Below, in pieces: positions 1 to 9,947 of a stretch of DNA of 64,000 bases. How positions within the stretch are numbered: the first letter of the stretch is position 1; every line of letters starts with the position of its first letter. Source of the stretch: Ulota crispa (lineage: Eukaryota > Streptophyta > Bryopsida > Orthotrichales > Orthotrichaceae); assembly GCA_963920765.1 (NCBI GenBank), contig OY987246.1, positions 22,143,167 to 22,207,166 on the forward strand, written 5' to 3'. The notes under the pieces are model-generated. The model was not told the DNA's origin. It saw only the letters and a program-made list of their open reading frames with translations, and made no database searches. The translations under genes and the position numbers were made by a program.

Positions 1-10
1 AAGTCCGCGC

Positions 11-495
11 ACGGACGATCAAGGGGAGGACACGGACGATCAAGGGGAGGACACGGACGATCAAGGGGAGGACACGGACGGTCTAGTGGAGGGCGCAGAC
101 GATCCAATAGAGGGCGCAAACGATCCAATGGAGGGCGCAAATGTTTGGTGATAGGGTGCAAACGGTGGACGGGAGGGTGAGGATAGCTAAAAAAGGTGTG
201 CGGACACACTGTACTAAGGCGCAAACATCAGGCGCGGGTGTAAGGCATGAACTTCAATCCTGGGTGCAAAGCGCAAGCATGGGGCGCAAACACGTACTTT
301 TGAGGCGGGAAAATTTGGTAGTAGGGCGCGGACGGATGTTCCTGAGGCGCGGATGCATTCTTTTGGGGCGCGGACAACAAGTATGAGAGCTCGGTCAGCA
401 GGTATGAGAGCGCGGTCAGCAGGTATTGAGGCAAAGACAGCGGGTGCTAGGGCGCGGACGGCGGGTGTTGGGGCGCCGGCGGTGATCAGGAGGGA
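11..495. repeat. GC-rich degenerate 21-bp minisatellite
   Basis: The motif ACGGACGATC starts at 11, 32, 53 and 74, exactly 21 bp apart. The same spacing continues through units beginning near 95, 116 and 137 that contain ACGATCCAAT and GGAGGGC. More diverged 21-bp units return at about 390-495, where GGTCAGCAGGT and related forms recur. The middle of the block is poorly phased. It is much richer in G+C than its surroundings and ends about 65 bp before a TATA box. Long open frames inside it exist because 21 is a multiple of three; I do not regard them as genes. Confidence 0.8.
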
Positions 496-560
496 CGTAG
501 ATGGTTGATTGGACGAGGCAATGACACGTGGGAGGGGCGCGGACGCGAGCCTCCCAAAGG

Positions 561-568
561 TATATAAA
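561..568 (+). promoter_or_regulatory. TATA box upstream of kinase-like pseudogene
   Basis: TATATAAA lies directly after the GC-rich block and about 175 bp before the first ATG of the following reading frame (744). The placement fits a Pol II core promoter belonging to the decayed element downstream. No initiator or transcript evidence is available. Confidence 0.5.
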
Positions 569-743
569 TCCCACCCTCCATTGTAAACTTGCCTTGCACC
601 CCTCCCAATGCCCCACATGTCAGCTTGCTTGCGGCTTGTAGTGGGTTTGATAGATTGGGGTGTTTGGCGCCTTGGTGGAGGGGGGAGTATTTGCAATTTT
701 TTTGCAAAAATTACATATCACTTTAAATGACGGTGACATAATC

Positions 744-2313
744 ATGTTGACGTCAAGGAGTGCTTCATCTAGCAAGCGCCCTGTTTATGAAGATTTGGAT
801 TGGCCTTAAGAAATCATGGTGCCTACAACAAATCCCTCCACGGCTTCAAGGTCTTCTATTCCAACAATGGCACGTGACAAGAAGAAAGCCAAGGTTGTAA
901 ATCTTGATTGGCCTACTCAACCGTACACTCACAAATGCTAGTCAAGTGCAATTGATTTCTACTAAGCACGCAGCACCGGCAATTTGGAGAGGCCATTCTT
1001 CAAGGACAAAGAAATTGGCTATTTAAGACTCACAAAAGAGTTATAAGAACTATTTGTACAAGGACTAGAAGGAACGGAGGAGTTGAACAACTACACGGAC
1101 TTCTGTCTTTATTATGAATGGTTACGTAGTATTGTCACGTAAACAACCACAAACATCATGGAATTCTGGACTTATTTGACAAAAAAAGATCCAAAAGACT
1201 CTAATTTGACAGATGATGAAAAGAATTTGATCATTGTCCTGAAGTTTGTACAAGTGTAGAGTCAATCACACTCAAAGTCTTGCAATAAACGGCCTATCTA
1301 GATGCAAACCAAGGAAAAAGCTCTTATAAAGCAAGGAGTTAGAGCACATGTGGGATATTTACCGTTGATGATAAAAGTTGTACCCATGGCGGAACAAGCA
1401 ATGGATGGAGCATATGGGACCGTGCAAAAAGTGAGGATTATAAATCCTAAATTTATCTCAAGAGATCTTGATTTCGCAGGGAAGCGTTTGAAGATAGAAA
1501 AACAGAGGGATAAAAAGCAAGAAACACTAGTGGAGTGCATGACATGCCCCGTGTTGCATGCAAGCATCATTCGGCCAATTTTTATCAATCCAAGGTTAAT
1601 GGAGGCATATTCCCTTTGATGGAGTGGTGGATCACTACAATCTTTTTGGGAGAAGTATGATTTGCAAGTCCCAAAAAATTTGAAGCTCTATGAAATTAAG
1701 AAGGACATGTCTTCTAAGCTTGACAAGCAAGGATTGGATTATGTTTATTGCTATCAAAAAAATCGAGATGAACTTGGCATTATTGTTGATGATTATAATT
1801 TCAAAGTGCCATGCGCATAGATACATGCATAATGACCTATCCCCTTCAAATGTCTTGTTACACTTTGATAATTGGAAAGATGGCAAAGCATACATTGGAA
1901 TATGTGATTGGGGCATTTCTAGCCGAGTAGTAGAGTATGAGCCATCTAAGTACGCATATCCTAACTTGGAAATGGTCAAAGAGGAACAATTGAAACGCCC
2001 ATTTGTTGCTCCAGAGTTTATCTTTGTTTACGGCCTAGAGAACTTTGATACCGCACTTGGAATTGTACAACAAAGCCATTTGTATTCTACTGCGGCAGAG
2101 TCATTCTCAATAGGGTGGTTAGTTACCCAAATTTGGCAGGAAGATTATGATGTGGAATATTTTGAAAAAATTGCTATCCGCATTCAACGTTTCATTTTTG
2201 CATTAAAAAGCTTGCAAGATGAAGATCCTAAAAGAAGGGCGACAGTGATAAACATTGTAGATACAATGATGAAAGCACTGCACAATTGGGATATGCCCAG
2301 TTGTTGTATTTGA
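744..2313 (+). pseudogene. Protein-kinase-like pseudogene (HND / DWG type)
   Basis: This is a decayed gene encoding a kinase-like domain after a long unrecognised N-terminal region. One frame runs from ATG 744 to about 1810 with eight in-frame stops (for example near 807, 939, 1257, 1299 and 1617), then one frameshift leads into an open frame ending at 2313. Visible kinase landmarks in order are a glycine-loop-like GAYGTV (1407-1424), an AGK lysine candidate (about 1482), a hinge-like MEAYSL (about 1600), catalytic loop HNDLSPSNVLL (from 1828), DWG in place of DFG (from 1906), an APE motif (VAPEF, about 2010), an ESFSIGWL segment like subdomain IX, and a terminal DPKRRAT. The catalytic Asp of the loop is present but HRD reads HND. 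Most stops are TAG or TAA where a Gln codon would fit, suggesting C-to-T decay. It may belong to a mobile element that captured a kinase; I cannot name the family. Confidence 0.7.
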
Positions 2314-2319
2314 CTTTTG

Positions 2320-2800
2320 TAGTACATAGTAATTTCCATATGCATATCTATTAGACAATGGAACTTGTAATACATTATTAAAATTTTGATTTTCTACACG
2401 GAAAGTTGTAGATCTTGTATGGCATCTTGGTTGTTTGAAGTGCATTAGTTTGTCTTTCACATGGAACCTAGTATTAGAATTTGTAGATGTCTGTCATTTG
2501 CAATGAAAGTTCTTTGCAATTTGTATGTATTCCGTACTATGTAACTATAATTAGTTTTTATGCATCCTTCCAAACTTTAAATAAAAACAAAGGAATGATG
2601 AACCCAAAAATTGGTTTAATAATATATACTGCTACATAAATTTTTTAGTTCAATAGAATTTCCAATTCACCTTAAATTAAATCCATCGTTTTATTTAGCC
2701 AAAAAATTCAAGGGAATGAACTAATGCAACTATATTATATGACAGTAAAAAACTATGGAACATAACTTTTTCCTTTGTGCCATTCTTATTCCAGTGCACT
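2320..2800. other. AT-rich 3' flank, no gene seen
   Basis: This AT-rich sequence follows the kinase-like pseudogene. Short open frames exist on both strands but none shows a recognisable domain or coding bias. It may include the 3' untranslated part of the upstream element. Confidence 0.4.
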
Positions 2801-2804
2801 GCAA

Positions 2805-3118
2805 TCTTAAAGCATCCGCGCCTAGTCCATACGCATCCGCGCCCTGGTTCATTGACCGTGGCCTTGTAAAAGGAATCTTAGACCTTTTGAACAAGCACAC
2901 CCAAGGTAGGCTGCTTCGGCCCATTCAAGGATATTGCCACTCTTGACGCGTCGGCGCCCCTGCACAATTGTCCGTGCTCGTGGAGAATAGTTTGAGCCCC
3001 TCCGATGCGTCCACGCCCCTTTGAACGCATCCAAGCCCCTCTTGAAGTGTCCGTGCACAGCGTCCGCATCCCTGAAGAAGAGTTTGAGCCCTTAAAAAAC
3101 TATCCGCGCCTCTCCCAA
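2805..3118. repeat. GC-rich minisatellite, left half (split by CACTA)
   Basis: Degenerate units of about 20-21 bp, recognisable by GCCCCT and GCGTCC, run up to position 3118. The same kind of sequence resumes at 6259 immediately after the CACTA element. The two halves therefore form one block that was interrupted by the insertion. The vocabulary is the reverse complement of the block at 11-495 (GGCGCGGACG there, CGTCCGCGCC here). Confidence 0.7.
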
Positions 3119-3264
3119 CACTAGTAGAAAACTCCTTTCAAAACAACAAAAAATCAACAATTTCTTGTTGATTTGGGCACTTGCCAACGCTGATTGACTA
3201 ATTTAACAGAATTCTGTAAAAAACTAAATACGTTCTGTTGATTTGGACACCATTATCTAAATCA

Positions 3265-4130
3265 ACAGAAATTTTGGAATCTTTTGAAGATCTTTTGGGA
3301 ATTTTTTGTGAATCTTTAAGAATCTTCAAGAATCTTTTGGGAATCATTGAGAATCTTTTTAGGATTTTTAAGAATATTTAAGAATCTTTTCGAGATTTTA
3401 GAATCTTTGAGAACCTTTTAGGAATCTTCATGAATCTTTGGAAATCTTTCAAAATCTTTTCAAGTTTTTTGGAATCTTTGAGAATGGTTGAGAACAATTG
3501 AGAATCTTTGAGAATCTTTGAGAATCTTTGAGAATCTTTTTGGAATCTTTGAGAATCTTTTCTAGTTTTTTTGGAATCTTTGCAAATGTTTGAGAAAAAT
3601 TAAGAATCTTTGAGAATCTTTGAGAATCTTTAAGAATCTTTTTGGAATCTTTGAGAATCTTTTGGAATCTTTGGAAATCTTTTCAAGTTTTTTTGGAATC
3701 TTCGAGAATGTTTGAGAACAATTGAGAATCTTTGAGAATCTTTTGGAATCTTTGGAAATCTTTTCAAGTTTTTTTGGAATCTTCAAGAATGTTTGAGAAC
3801 AATTGAGAATCTTTGAGAATCTTTGAGAATCTTTTAGGAAGATTTGAGAATTCTTGAGAATCTTTGAGAATAGTTTGGAATATTTGAGAATCTTTGGAAA
3901 TGTTCTAGGAATTTTGAATTTTTTGAGAATTTTTGAAAATCTTTATGACTAATCTTGGAATCTTCCTGGAAGCTTTGAGAATCTTTGAGAATCTTTGGAA
4001 ATCTTTTGAGAATGTTTTTGGAATTTTTAAAAATCTTTGAGAATCTCAGAGAGTTTTCAAGAATCTTTTTGGAATCTTTGAGAATCTTTTTAAAATCTTT
4101 ATGAAATTTGTTAAAGTACTTCAAAATACT
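3265..4130. repeat. Degenerate GAATCTTTGA array inside CACTA element
   Basis: About 0.9 kb is built from degenerate copies of GAATCTTTGA, GAATCTTTTGGAATC and close variants at spacings of about 10-16 bp. It lies in the left subterminal part of the CACTA element only. CACTA elements are known to use short subterminal repeats as transposase binding sites, so this may be a greatly expanded set. The same array occurs in reverse complement at about 57.1-57.74 kb in the second element. Minus-strand frames rich in K, F, S and I here are by-products of the repeat. Confidence 0.85.
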
Positions 4131-4972
4131 TATAGAAATAGAATCTCTTAGATTGAATTAGAGTCCTTTAGGAATCTTTTTGTAAATCATCAAAATATTA
4201 TAAAATATTTTTAACAAAAAAAATATCACAATAGTTTAGGTTTGTTTTTGAAATCTTTCTAAAATCTTTTTGGACCTCATTAAATTTTTTTGAAGTTTTA
4301 AAAAATAAAAGAAGTTTTCAAAAAAAAAGAATCTTTTAGAAGTTTGAGTGTACATTGATTGGTTTTATTTCTTTACTTTTCACAATTTGGTAAGATGTAA
4401 AATTAGCAGCCTTTAAAGTCAAGTAAAAACATGACCATAATAACAAAAAAATTAATAGTTTTTTGGTGATCTAGACACTTTTGGACACAACTTCACCAAT
4501 TCAACAAAATTTTATATAAAAAGTACAACATTTTGTTGTTTTAAATACCAAAATTTCTTTACAAACAAATATAAAAGATGCTCCTCAACTCTTTGAAGAA
4601 ATCATATATGTCCCTTAAGGATTAAAAATACCAAAAATATCTTTGTGTTACATGATAACCAAGTATATAGTTTAATGCAAATTCTTACAAGAAACCAAAG
4701 GTGATTTTTACATTTCAAATAACACAAGGATATATTTAACGTTTCAAAATAGAAGAGTTATTTTATTAATTTTCCAAAATAATAGGAGTATAATTGATAT
4801 ACCTACAAAAAATAAGGACTATTTTTTATGTTTCACATATTTTTGGCGTAAACTTGATATTTTGAAAGACTTAAAGGGTATTTTTAGTATTTTTCCTTCT
4901 ATTACTAACCAAATGAATTTTAAAAAAACAATTTTATAAAATATTTTTATAAGCTTTAAAAGATGGGAATTG

Positions 4973-5368
4973 ATATGTGTACCACACCCTTCCAATTATT
5001 ATACCACACCACGAGGTAAATTTTAGATTTCTACCATCAAAAAGTTGAATTTGAAAATTTTGAATTCAGATTTGGACTTAGAGACCATGGTATTGTCTAG
5101 AACCATAAAAAAAGTTGCAATTCAACAACACCCAATGAAAAAGTTTAGTTAGGGAGAAAATTGTTAATTTTACTTTTGTTCGTAAAAAAAGATAAGCTTT
5201 TTCATTGGGTATTGTTGAATTGCAACCTTTTTTATGGTCCTAGACAATACCATGGTCTCTAAGTCCAAATTTGAATTCAAAATTCTGAAACTCAAATTTT
5301 TGATGGTAGAAATCTAAAATTTACCCCGAGGGTGTGGTACAGTAGTTCAAAGGGTGTGGTTCACATAT
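4973..5368. mobile_element. Foldback MITE nested in the CACTA element
   Basis: This is a long inverted repeat of about 396 bp. The left arm runs from 4973 to about 5143 and the right arm from about 5197 to 5368, with a loop of about 53 bp. The arms match almost throughout. The outer tips are ATATGTGTACCACACCC on the left and GGGTGTGGTTCACATAT on the right. It contains no gene. The length and near-perfect arms fit a foldback or MITE-type element; a transcript across it would form a hairpin of about 170 bp. The terminal target duplication is unclear. Confidence 0.85.
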
Positions 5369-5898
5369 TAATGCACTTAAAAAATATCCAAAACTATTCA
5401 AAAGTCTATAGAATTTTAATTTTTTATAATTGCAAGGTTTTAATTCCGTAACTTTTCACAATTTCATGTTATTTGAAGCTATCAAACTATGGAGGCTATT
5501 TTAACAAAATAAGGTTCTTTTTACAAAAAAACTAGCACCAAATAATAATTATTAATGAATCCAACCTTTGCCTGCAACAATCCTTATGAGATTTGTGAAT
5601 TCCAAAAAAAATTTATAAACAAAATCAAAAGGATGGAAATAAACAATTTATTTAAAATTTCTAAACACCTTCTCTAATTTTAGCTCATAACTTTTGATAA
5701 AAAGATTGAAATCCAAAAAAAATTGTTGGAGGTGAAAGTAAAATATATTTACCAACTTTTTGTAGTTCTAAGTTTTTTGAAAAAAAGTCCTTTAATGGGC
5801 AAAAATAGCCTCCAAAGTCTACTGGATTACTAAAGACATGAACATTTAATGTACAAATAGAATCATGATACTAATGTGTGCATGTGTATTTGCACATT

Positions 5899-5964
5899 CT
5901 CTAGTGGTTTTTGAGAATGTGCTAAAGTTGTAGAGTGTGAGAGGAGAGGTGGAGGGTTCAAACC
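5899..5964 (+). other. Possible tRNA-derived Pol III A/B boxes (SINE-like)
   Basis: CTCTAGTGGTTT (5899-5910) resembles a tRNA A box. GGTTCAAACCC (5954-5964) matches the B-box pattern well. The spacing is about 45 bp, and the segment lies in the otherwise AT-rich right part of the CACTA element. No cloverleaf can be drawn and no poly(A) tail or target duplication was found, so this is only a candidate SINE fragment. Confidence 0.3.
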
Positions 5965-6258
5965 CCACTACCAGCAGTAGCTGCTTCGGGGTTTGGGCAG
6001 CTGCCCATTCCCTAAAAATTTCACATTTTCGTAAAATAAAAACAAATTCTATGAAAAAAAAATTTTAAAAATGAAAAGAAATAGAATTGAACAACATAAA
6101 ATACGTAATAGAAATCAACAACAAATTAATAGAAAACTGTAAATAATCAACAAAAAATCAACAAAAAAGTACCTAAATCAACTTGACCAAATTCACAGAA
6201 AAAATCAACAGTTTCTGGTTGAAATTCTGTTGATTTTGTGTTGAATTTTCTACTAGTG

Positions 6259-6545
6259 CAACGCGTCCGCACTTCTCTTGAAGTGTCCATGCACGGCGTT
6301 CAAAGATTGTGCCCCTGTCCGGCTGTGCCTCTTCCAATGACTGAACTCCCCAACCAAGATGTCTACACCCTTGAAGAAAACAGTCACCACATAACCCGGA
6401 ACGACAGCGCCCTCCTTGTAAGCCATTCTCCCCTCCCATCAAAATGTAGGGCTTTGCAGCCACGTCATCGTTTGCGCCCCCAGAAGTGTAATTGCCCTGA
6501 AAGCAAAAAAGCAATGATTGCCTCTTGCCATCTCACGTGCCATCC
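6259..6545. repeat. GC-rich minisatellite, right half
   Basis: This continues the block interrupted at 3118. It opens with CAACGCGTCCGCAC and contains units such as CTTGAAGTGTCC that also occur in the left half. It ends just before a TATA box at 6549. Open frames on both strands are repeat by-products. Confidence 0.6.
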
Positions 6546-6548
6546 TTC

Positions 6549-6566
6549 TATAAACCCTAAACCCTA
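6549..6566 (+). promoter_or_regulatory. TATA box with telo-box-like AAACCCTAA
   Basis: TATAAA at 6549-6554 overlaps two copies of the plant telomere-like motif AAACCCTAA. Telo-boxes are known promoter elements in plants. The site follows the GC-rich block just as the TATA boxes at 561 and 12893 follow theirs. The decayed reading frame downstream starts about 300 bp later. Confidence 0.4.
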
Positions 6567-6650
6567 ATTCTAAAACCAACAATGCAAAATCCCCGTAATC
6601 CTATATCCTAGACCCTAGTTTTATACCATATAATGAAATTTCCATTCATA

Positions 6651-6870
6651 TTCCAAGGTTATCCTAGGACTAAAGAATTCAATGAATTAAATCAATGAGT
6701 GCATCAAAAACATCAAGGAACATATGAATTTATTCCAAGGTTACCGTAGGACTAAAGAATTCAAGGAATTAAATCAATACGCTGATCAAAAACATCAAAC
6801 AACATATGAATTTATTCCAAGGTTACCTTAAGACTAAAGAATTCAATGAATTAAATCAATGGGTGGATCA
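6651..6870. repeat. 82-bp tandem repeat, about 2.7 copies
   Basis: TTCCAAGGTTA begins at 6651, 6733 and 6815, exactly 82 bp apart. Each copy continues with GACTAAAGAATTCAA and GAATTAAATCAAT. The copies differ by a few substitutions only, so the duplication is recent relative to the surrounding decay. Confidence 0.85.
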
Positions 6871-7152
6871 AACTCCCTCAGGACGCTTGGAAAAAACGGT
6901 CCTTGAAAATGCAAGTGCTAAAAGATATTGGGCACTACAAAGGGAATAATTCTAGTTATAGTCGTGGGCCTGAGATAATGAAGGCTTTAGAGAAGTTGAA
7001 GAGTAAGTCACATTTGTAGGTTCAAGATGAAGAGATTGAATAATCTCTCTTCTATGCTAAAATATAATATGAAGATTCTAGTGATGTTGTAGCTCAATCT
7101 TTTGATAGCATGTACTTTACTACGGCATTTGCAAAAGAGCCTGTTTGACCTT
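6870..7152 (+). pseudogene. Unidentified decayed reading frame
   Basis: One frame from about 6870 to 7152 reads as plausible protein (for example GHYKGNNSSYSRGPEIMKAL and SSDVVAQSFDSMYFTTAF) broken by several TAG/TAA stops without frameshift. I do not recognise a family. It lies downstream of the TATA/telo-box at 6549 and probably belonged to that unit; it is cut off by the small CACTA-like MITE at 7161. Confidence 0.35.
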
Positions 7153-7160
7153 TACTCTTT

Positions 7161-7313
7161 CACTAGAAGAAATCTTGTCCTAAACAACTGGTTCACGACG
7201 ACTACAAATGTCCTAAACAATTATACAATGACTGTATTGAGTCATTGTATAGTCGTTTAGGACATTTGCAGTTGTCGTGAACCAGTCGTTTAGGATAGGC
7301 TTTTCTTCTAGTG
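7161..7313. mobile_element. 153-bp palindromic CACTA-like MITE
   Basis: It begins CACTAGAAGAAA (7161) and ends with the inverted form CTTCTAGTG (7313). The interior is a near-perfect palindrome: the segment with CTAAACAACTGGTTCACGAC on the left is mirrored before the right end. The flanks are TTT and TTC, a 3-bp duplication with one mismatch. The terminal CACTA and 3-bp duplication suggest mobilisation by a CACTA transposase. Confidence 0.75.
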
Positions 7314-7437
7314 TTCTATCCTGCCCTCTACATTGAATGCTTATTTTGTACTATTAAGAGTTATTTAAAGAATTGGTTGCATGACAATTGTAATCATCCA
7401 ATTATATAGCTACCTCTTTATCATTACAATGATTATT

Positions 7438-7947
7438 TTATGTGTATACATAACTCATTCTATCAAATTCTACATGTGCACCGTTTCTTAGATCTCTCAT
7501 ATCACTAGAAAACTCCCATTTTAATGAATATGGTGCTCTATCAGTTTGCCATCCAAGTCCACAACTTGTTGTAGTACGTTTCTTGCACGTCACCAAATTC
7601 ATTGCTCCCGTTGCATTCTTGCAAAAAATTGCCATGAACTCATTCTTCAACTTGTCGATGCCTAGATCTCAATGTCTCAAATAATTTCTCTCCAAGTCAT
7701 CAGTGCTTTGACGCTTGTACCAATCCATAGCAAGTTGGTATACAAAGTTTGTGTATTTTGGCATAGGGTAATCTAAATCCTTCTTGTTTGCATTCTTTGG
7801 TTTCTTTGGTTTTGATGGAGTCATTTCCCACATTTTCTCATCCATAGATATTTGAGGAACAAACAGAATGGAATTGTTGAGACTCTAATCTAAACTGGCA
7901 AGATACGATAGACGCAAGGAAGTAATTCCTTCTCTTGGAGTAGACAT
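7438..7947 (-). pseudogene. Unidentified pseudogene, 169 codons
   Basis: One minus-strand frame runs from ATG at 7947 (context ACCATGTCT) to a stop at 7438. It is interrupted by only two in-frame stops (TAG near 7885, TGA near 7670) and no frameshift. The protein has a lysine- and proline-rich stretch (SKPKKPKNANKKDLD) followed by a charged segment with WYKRQSTDDLERNY. I recognise no domain. Its 5' side on this strand is the GC-rich 75-bp repeat at 8154-8440, the same order of parts as in the other decayed elements here. Confidence 0.5.
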
Positions 7948-8153
7948 GGTCACCAGCTCGCTATTGTGTAGAGAAAGGCTGCAAAGAGATTGTGCGTATA
8001 AAAATTGAAAACTCCTCCCCAAAATATAAAGAAACTCTGGCCCATGTGCACGCATCCAGCAATTGCGAGGTCGTTGGAAGTTGTTCCACAAGGCAAGGGT
8101 GGAGAAATGGAGATTGCTGCCGTCTGCATTCCTTAAGTACTTGCGGTCGCATG

Positions 8154-8440
8154 TGGGGCACATGGCGCTCACGAGGCGACCGAGGGTAAAGGCAAGTGCA
8201 GGTTGAGGGGCAATTACCGATTCCAATGCAGGGTATGCGGCGCTCAAGGAGCGACCGCGGATAAGGGCAATTGTGGATTCAGCAGCTTCCATAGGTTCCA
8301 ATTTGGAGCATGTGGCACTCACGGGGCGACCACAGATAAGGGCGAGTGGGGATTCACGACAAACCAATGGTTTGCACTTCTAGCACACGCCGCTCACAAA
8401 ATGATTGCAAATAAGGCGAATGCGGGTATAAGCATGGGAG
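8154..8440. repeat. GC-rich 75-bp degenerate tandem repeat, four copies
   Basis: The core GGCGCTCAC or its variants occurs at 8164, 8239, 8313 and 8389, giving spacings of 75, 74 and 76 bp. Each copy continues with GCGACC and GATAAGGGC-like sequence. Because 75 is a multiple of three, long frames stay open on both strands; these are not treated as genes. It sits upstream of the minus-strand pseudogene 7438-7947. Confidence 0.75.
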
Positions 8441-8526
8441 AAGCCTTTCCTTCTCTTTACAATTTTACCTACTTTGTTTGAATCCCCGCCCCTTCATTTT
8501 TTCTTTGCAACGCCGATTTGACAAAA

Positions 8527-9180
8527 GTGACCCTAGAAGGAGTCACACTTTTCCAAATTTCAATTAATTCCTCAAACAATCTTACATGACCCATAACTAA
8601 AATATAGGTAATGCAAAAAATGACAAGACATTCACACTTTATTTGCTAAGAATTTCAAATAACTCACCCATTGTCCCTTCACAAAGCATGAATTTTAAGT
8701 AGTGATCCCATAACGGATCATCATTGAAAATGAATCCATTGGCTAATGTAGATTTAATAAATGTACATATTAGTCTCTGACTTCATTTATCAAGACCCCC
8801 ATAAAACCAAAAATTATTTCATATGTAATTGGAAATGCTCTCACAGTTGGCACATTTGGCCTATGGTGACACCCAAAGGGGTCACCTCAAATCATGTTTC
8901 ATTAAAACCCCAAATTTTTCCCACATGACATACATCCTATTTAGAAGGTGTGGTCCAAATTTCAAGCCATTCCCACACTTTATGCTATGGCATTTGAATT
9001 AACCCACATTATTCCATTCCTTTAGCAACTATTTTAAATGGTGACACAAAAAGGGGTCCCCTCAAACCATATTTTAGTAAAACCCCAAGTTTTTCTCACA
9101 AAGCCCATAAATTCTGTATGTGACGTTGTCCAAATTTGTAGTTAGGTATGTACATTTAGAAGCGTCAAATTGAGTGTTTT
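8527..9180. repeat. Degenerate ~170-bp tandem repeat with palindromic cores
   Basis: Four units begin at about 8527, 8702, 8866 and 9041 (spacings 175, 164, 175). Each opens with an imperfect palindrome of the form GTGAC-(8 bp)-GTCAC or close variants, followed by AAAACCCCAAATTTTTC-like sequence in the last two. No gene is present. It could be part of an LTR or a small satellite cluster. Confidence 0.6.
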
Positions 9181-9419
9181 GAACATGATGAGTACCAATA
9201 AATAACTAGCAAAGTATAGGATTCTATTAGGAATTGAAATTAATGAGTTTGCACTTTTGATGTATTAGTTGGATAAAGTGAAAATAAGTTCTAAATTGTT
9301 AAAGAGCAAATTGCCATTGTACCCATAACCAGTATTCAGATTTCATGTTCACATGTTGTACGTTCTTGTCATTACATCTATTCACTTACACTAATTTTTC
9401 CCAAATTTTTTAGGTGACA

Positions 9420-9835
9420 GGGTTTTGGGATGCGCAATTGAAAAAACAATCGCGTGGGGCTTGTGCAGGAGCCCGCAGAGTCGGGGTTGTGTGGTGCTTG
9501 TGTTTGTGCCCACAGACTCGCGGTCGCATGGGGCTTTTGCACGCGCCTCAAGCGACCGCTGGTTGCGAGCCCATGGGTGGATGTCGACTTTTTTGCACAC
9601 ACTTTGCCACTTTGATCCCCTGCAACCTATGGTTGCCTTTTTGACCTGCACGTGCCCCGTGACCTTGTATCCTTCCAGGATTGCCATTCTGGCCACCCGC
9701 ACTTGCCCTAGGGAAACCTCGGATACTCAAGTTCTGCACAGCCCTCTTCCAACCCATTTTTTTGACTTCCTGCACTCTGCAACGACTTCCAACCGCCTAG
9801 AAGCGGCTGGATGCCTGCACGTCTGCAGGGGGTAG
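9420..9835. repeat. GC-rich low-complexity block
   Basis: A GC-rich stretch using the same words as the other blocks (GCGGTCGC, CTGCACG, TGGGGCTT, AAGCGACC). I could not fix a single period. It ends about 110 bp before the ATG at 9948. Overlapping open frames on both strands are compositional. Confidence 0.5.
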
Positions 9836-9947
9836 GGAAATAGTGGCAAACTATTGCTATTTTTTTCTGTAATCTATTCTTATCTGTGTTAATGATTTTT
9901 GATTGAAGATGATTTTACTTGAGGTTTAACTTGATTAGATTTCAAAG

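Larger units (their letters stand above)
3119..6258. mobile_element. Non-autonomous CACTA-type DNA transposon, complete
   Basis: The element is 3,140 bp long. It begins CACTAGTAGAAAA (3119-3131) and ends with the exact inverted counterpart TTTTCTACTAGTG (6246-6258). It is flanked by a 3-bp direct repeat CAA (3116-3118 and 6259-6261), the target duplication size known for the CACTA (En/Spm) superfamily. Inside both ends are AT-rich sequences with repeated variants of ATCAACA and TGTTGATTT in opposite orientation, resembling subterminal repeats. There is no transposase frame, so it is non-autonomous. It carries a long one-sided GAATCTTTGA array and a foldback MITE, listed separately. It inserted into the GC-rich minisatellite, so it is younger than that block. 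A related inverted copy lies at 55.6-57.9 kb. Confidence 0.9.

Noticed and set aside
141..707. Overlapping open frames on both strands in the first 700 bp
   Set aside because: They follow the 21-bp GC-rich repeat, whose length is a multiple of three. They show no domain and several strands and frames are open at once.
3562..4124. Minus-strand frames rich in K, F, S and I
   Set aside because: These translate the GAATCTTTGA array and are simple-repeat products.
6552..6566. Interstitial telomere repeat (AAACCCTAAACCCTAA)
   Set aside because: Only two units are present, next to a TATA box; more likely a telo-box promoter motif or chance than a telomere remnant. Similar short matches at about 12908 and 39060 are also isolated.
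7885..8481. Long open frames on both strands over the GC-rich block
   Set aside because: The 75-bp repeat keeps frames open. Only the part from ATG 7947 downstream reads like a former protein.
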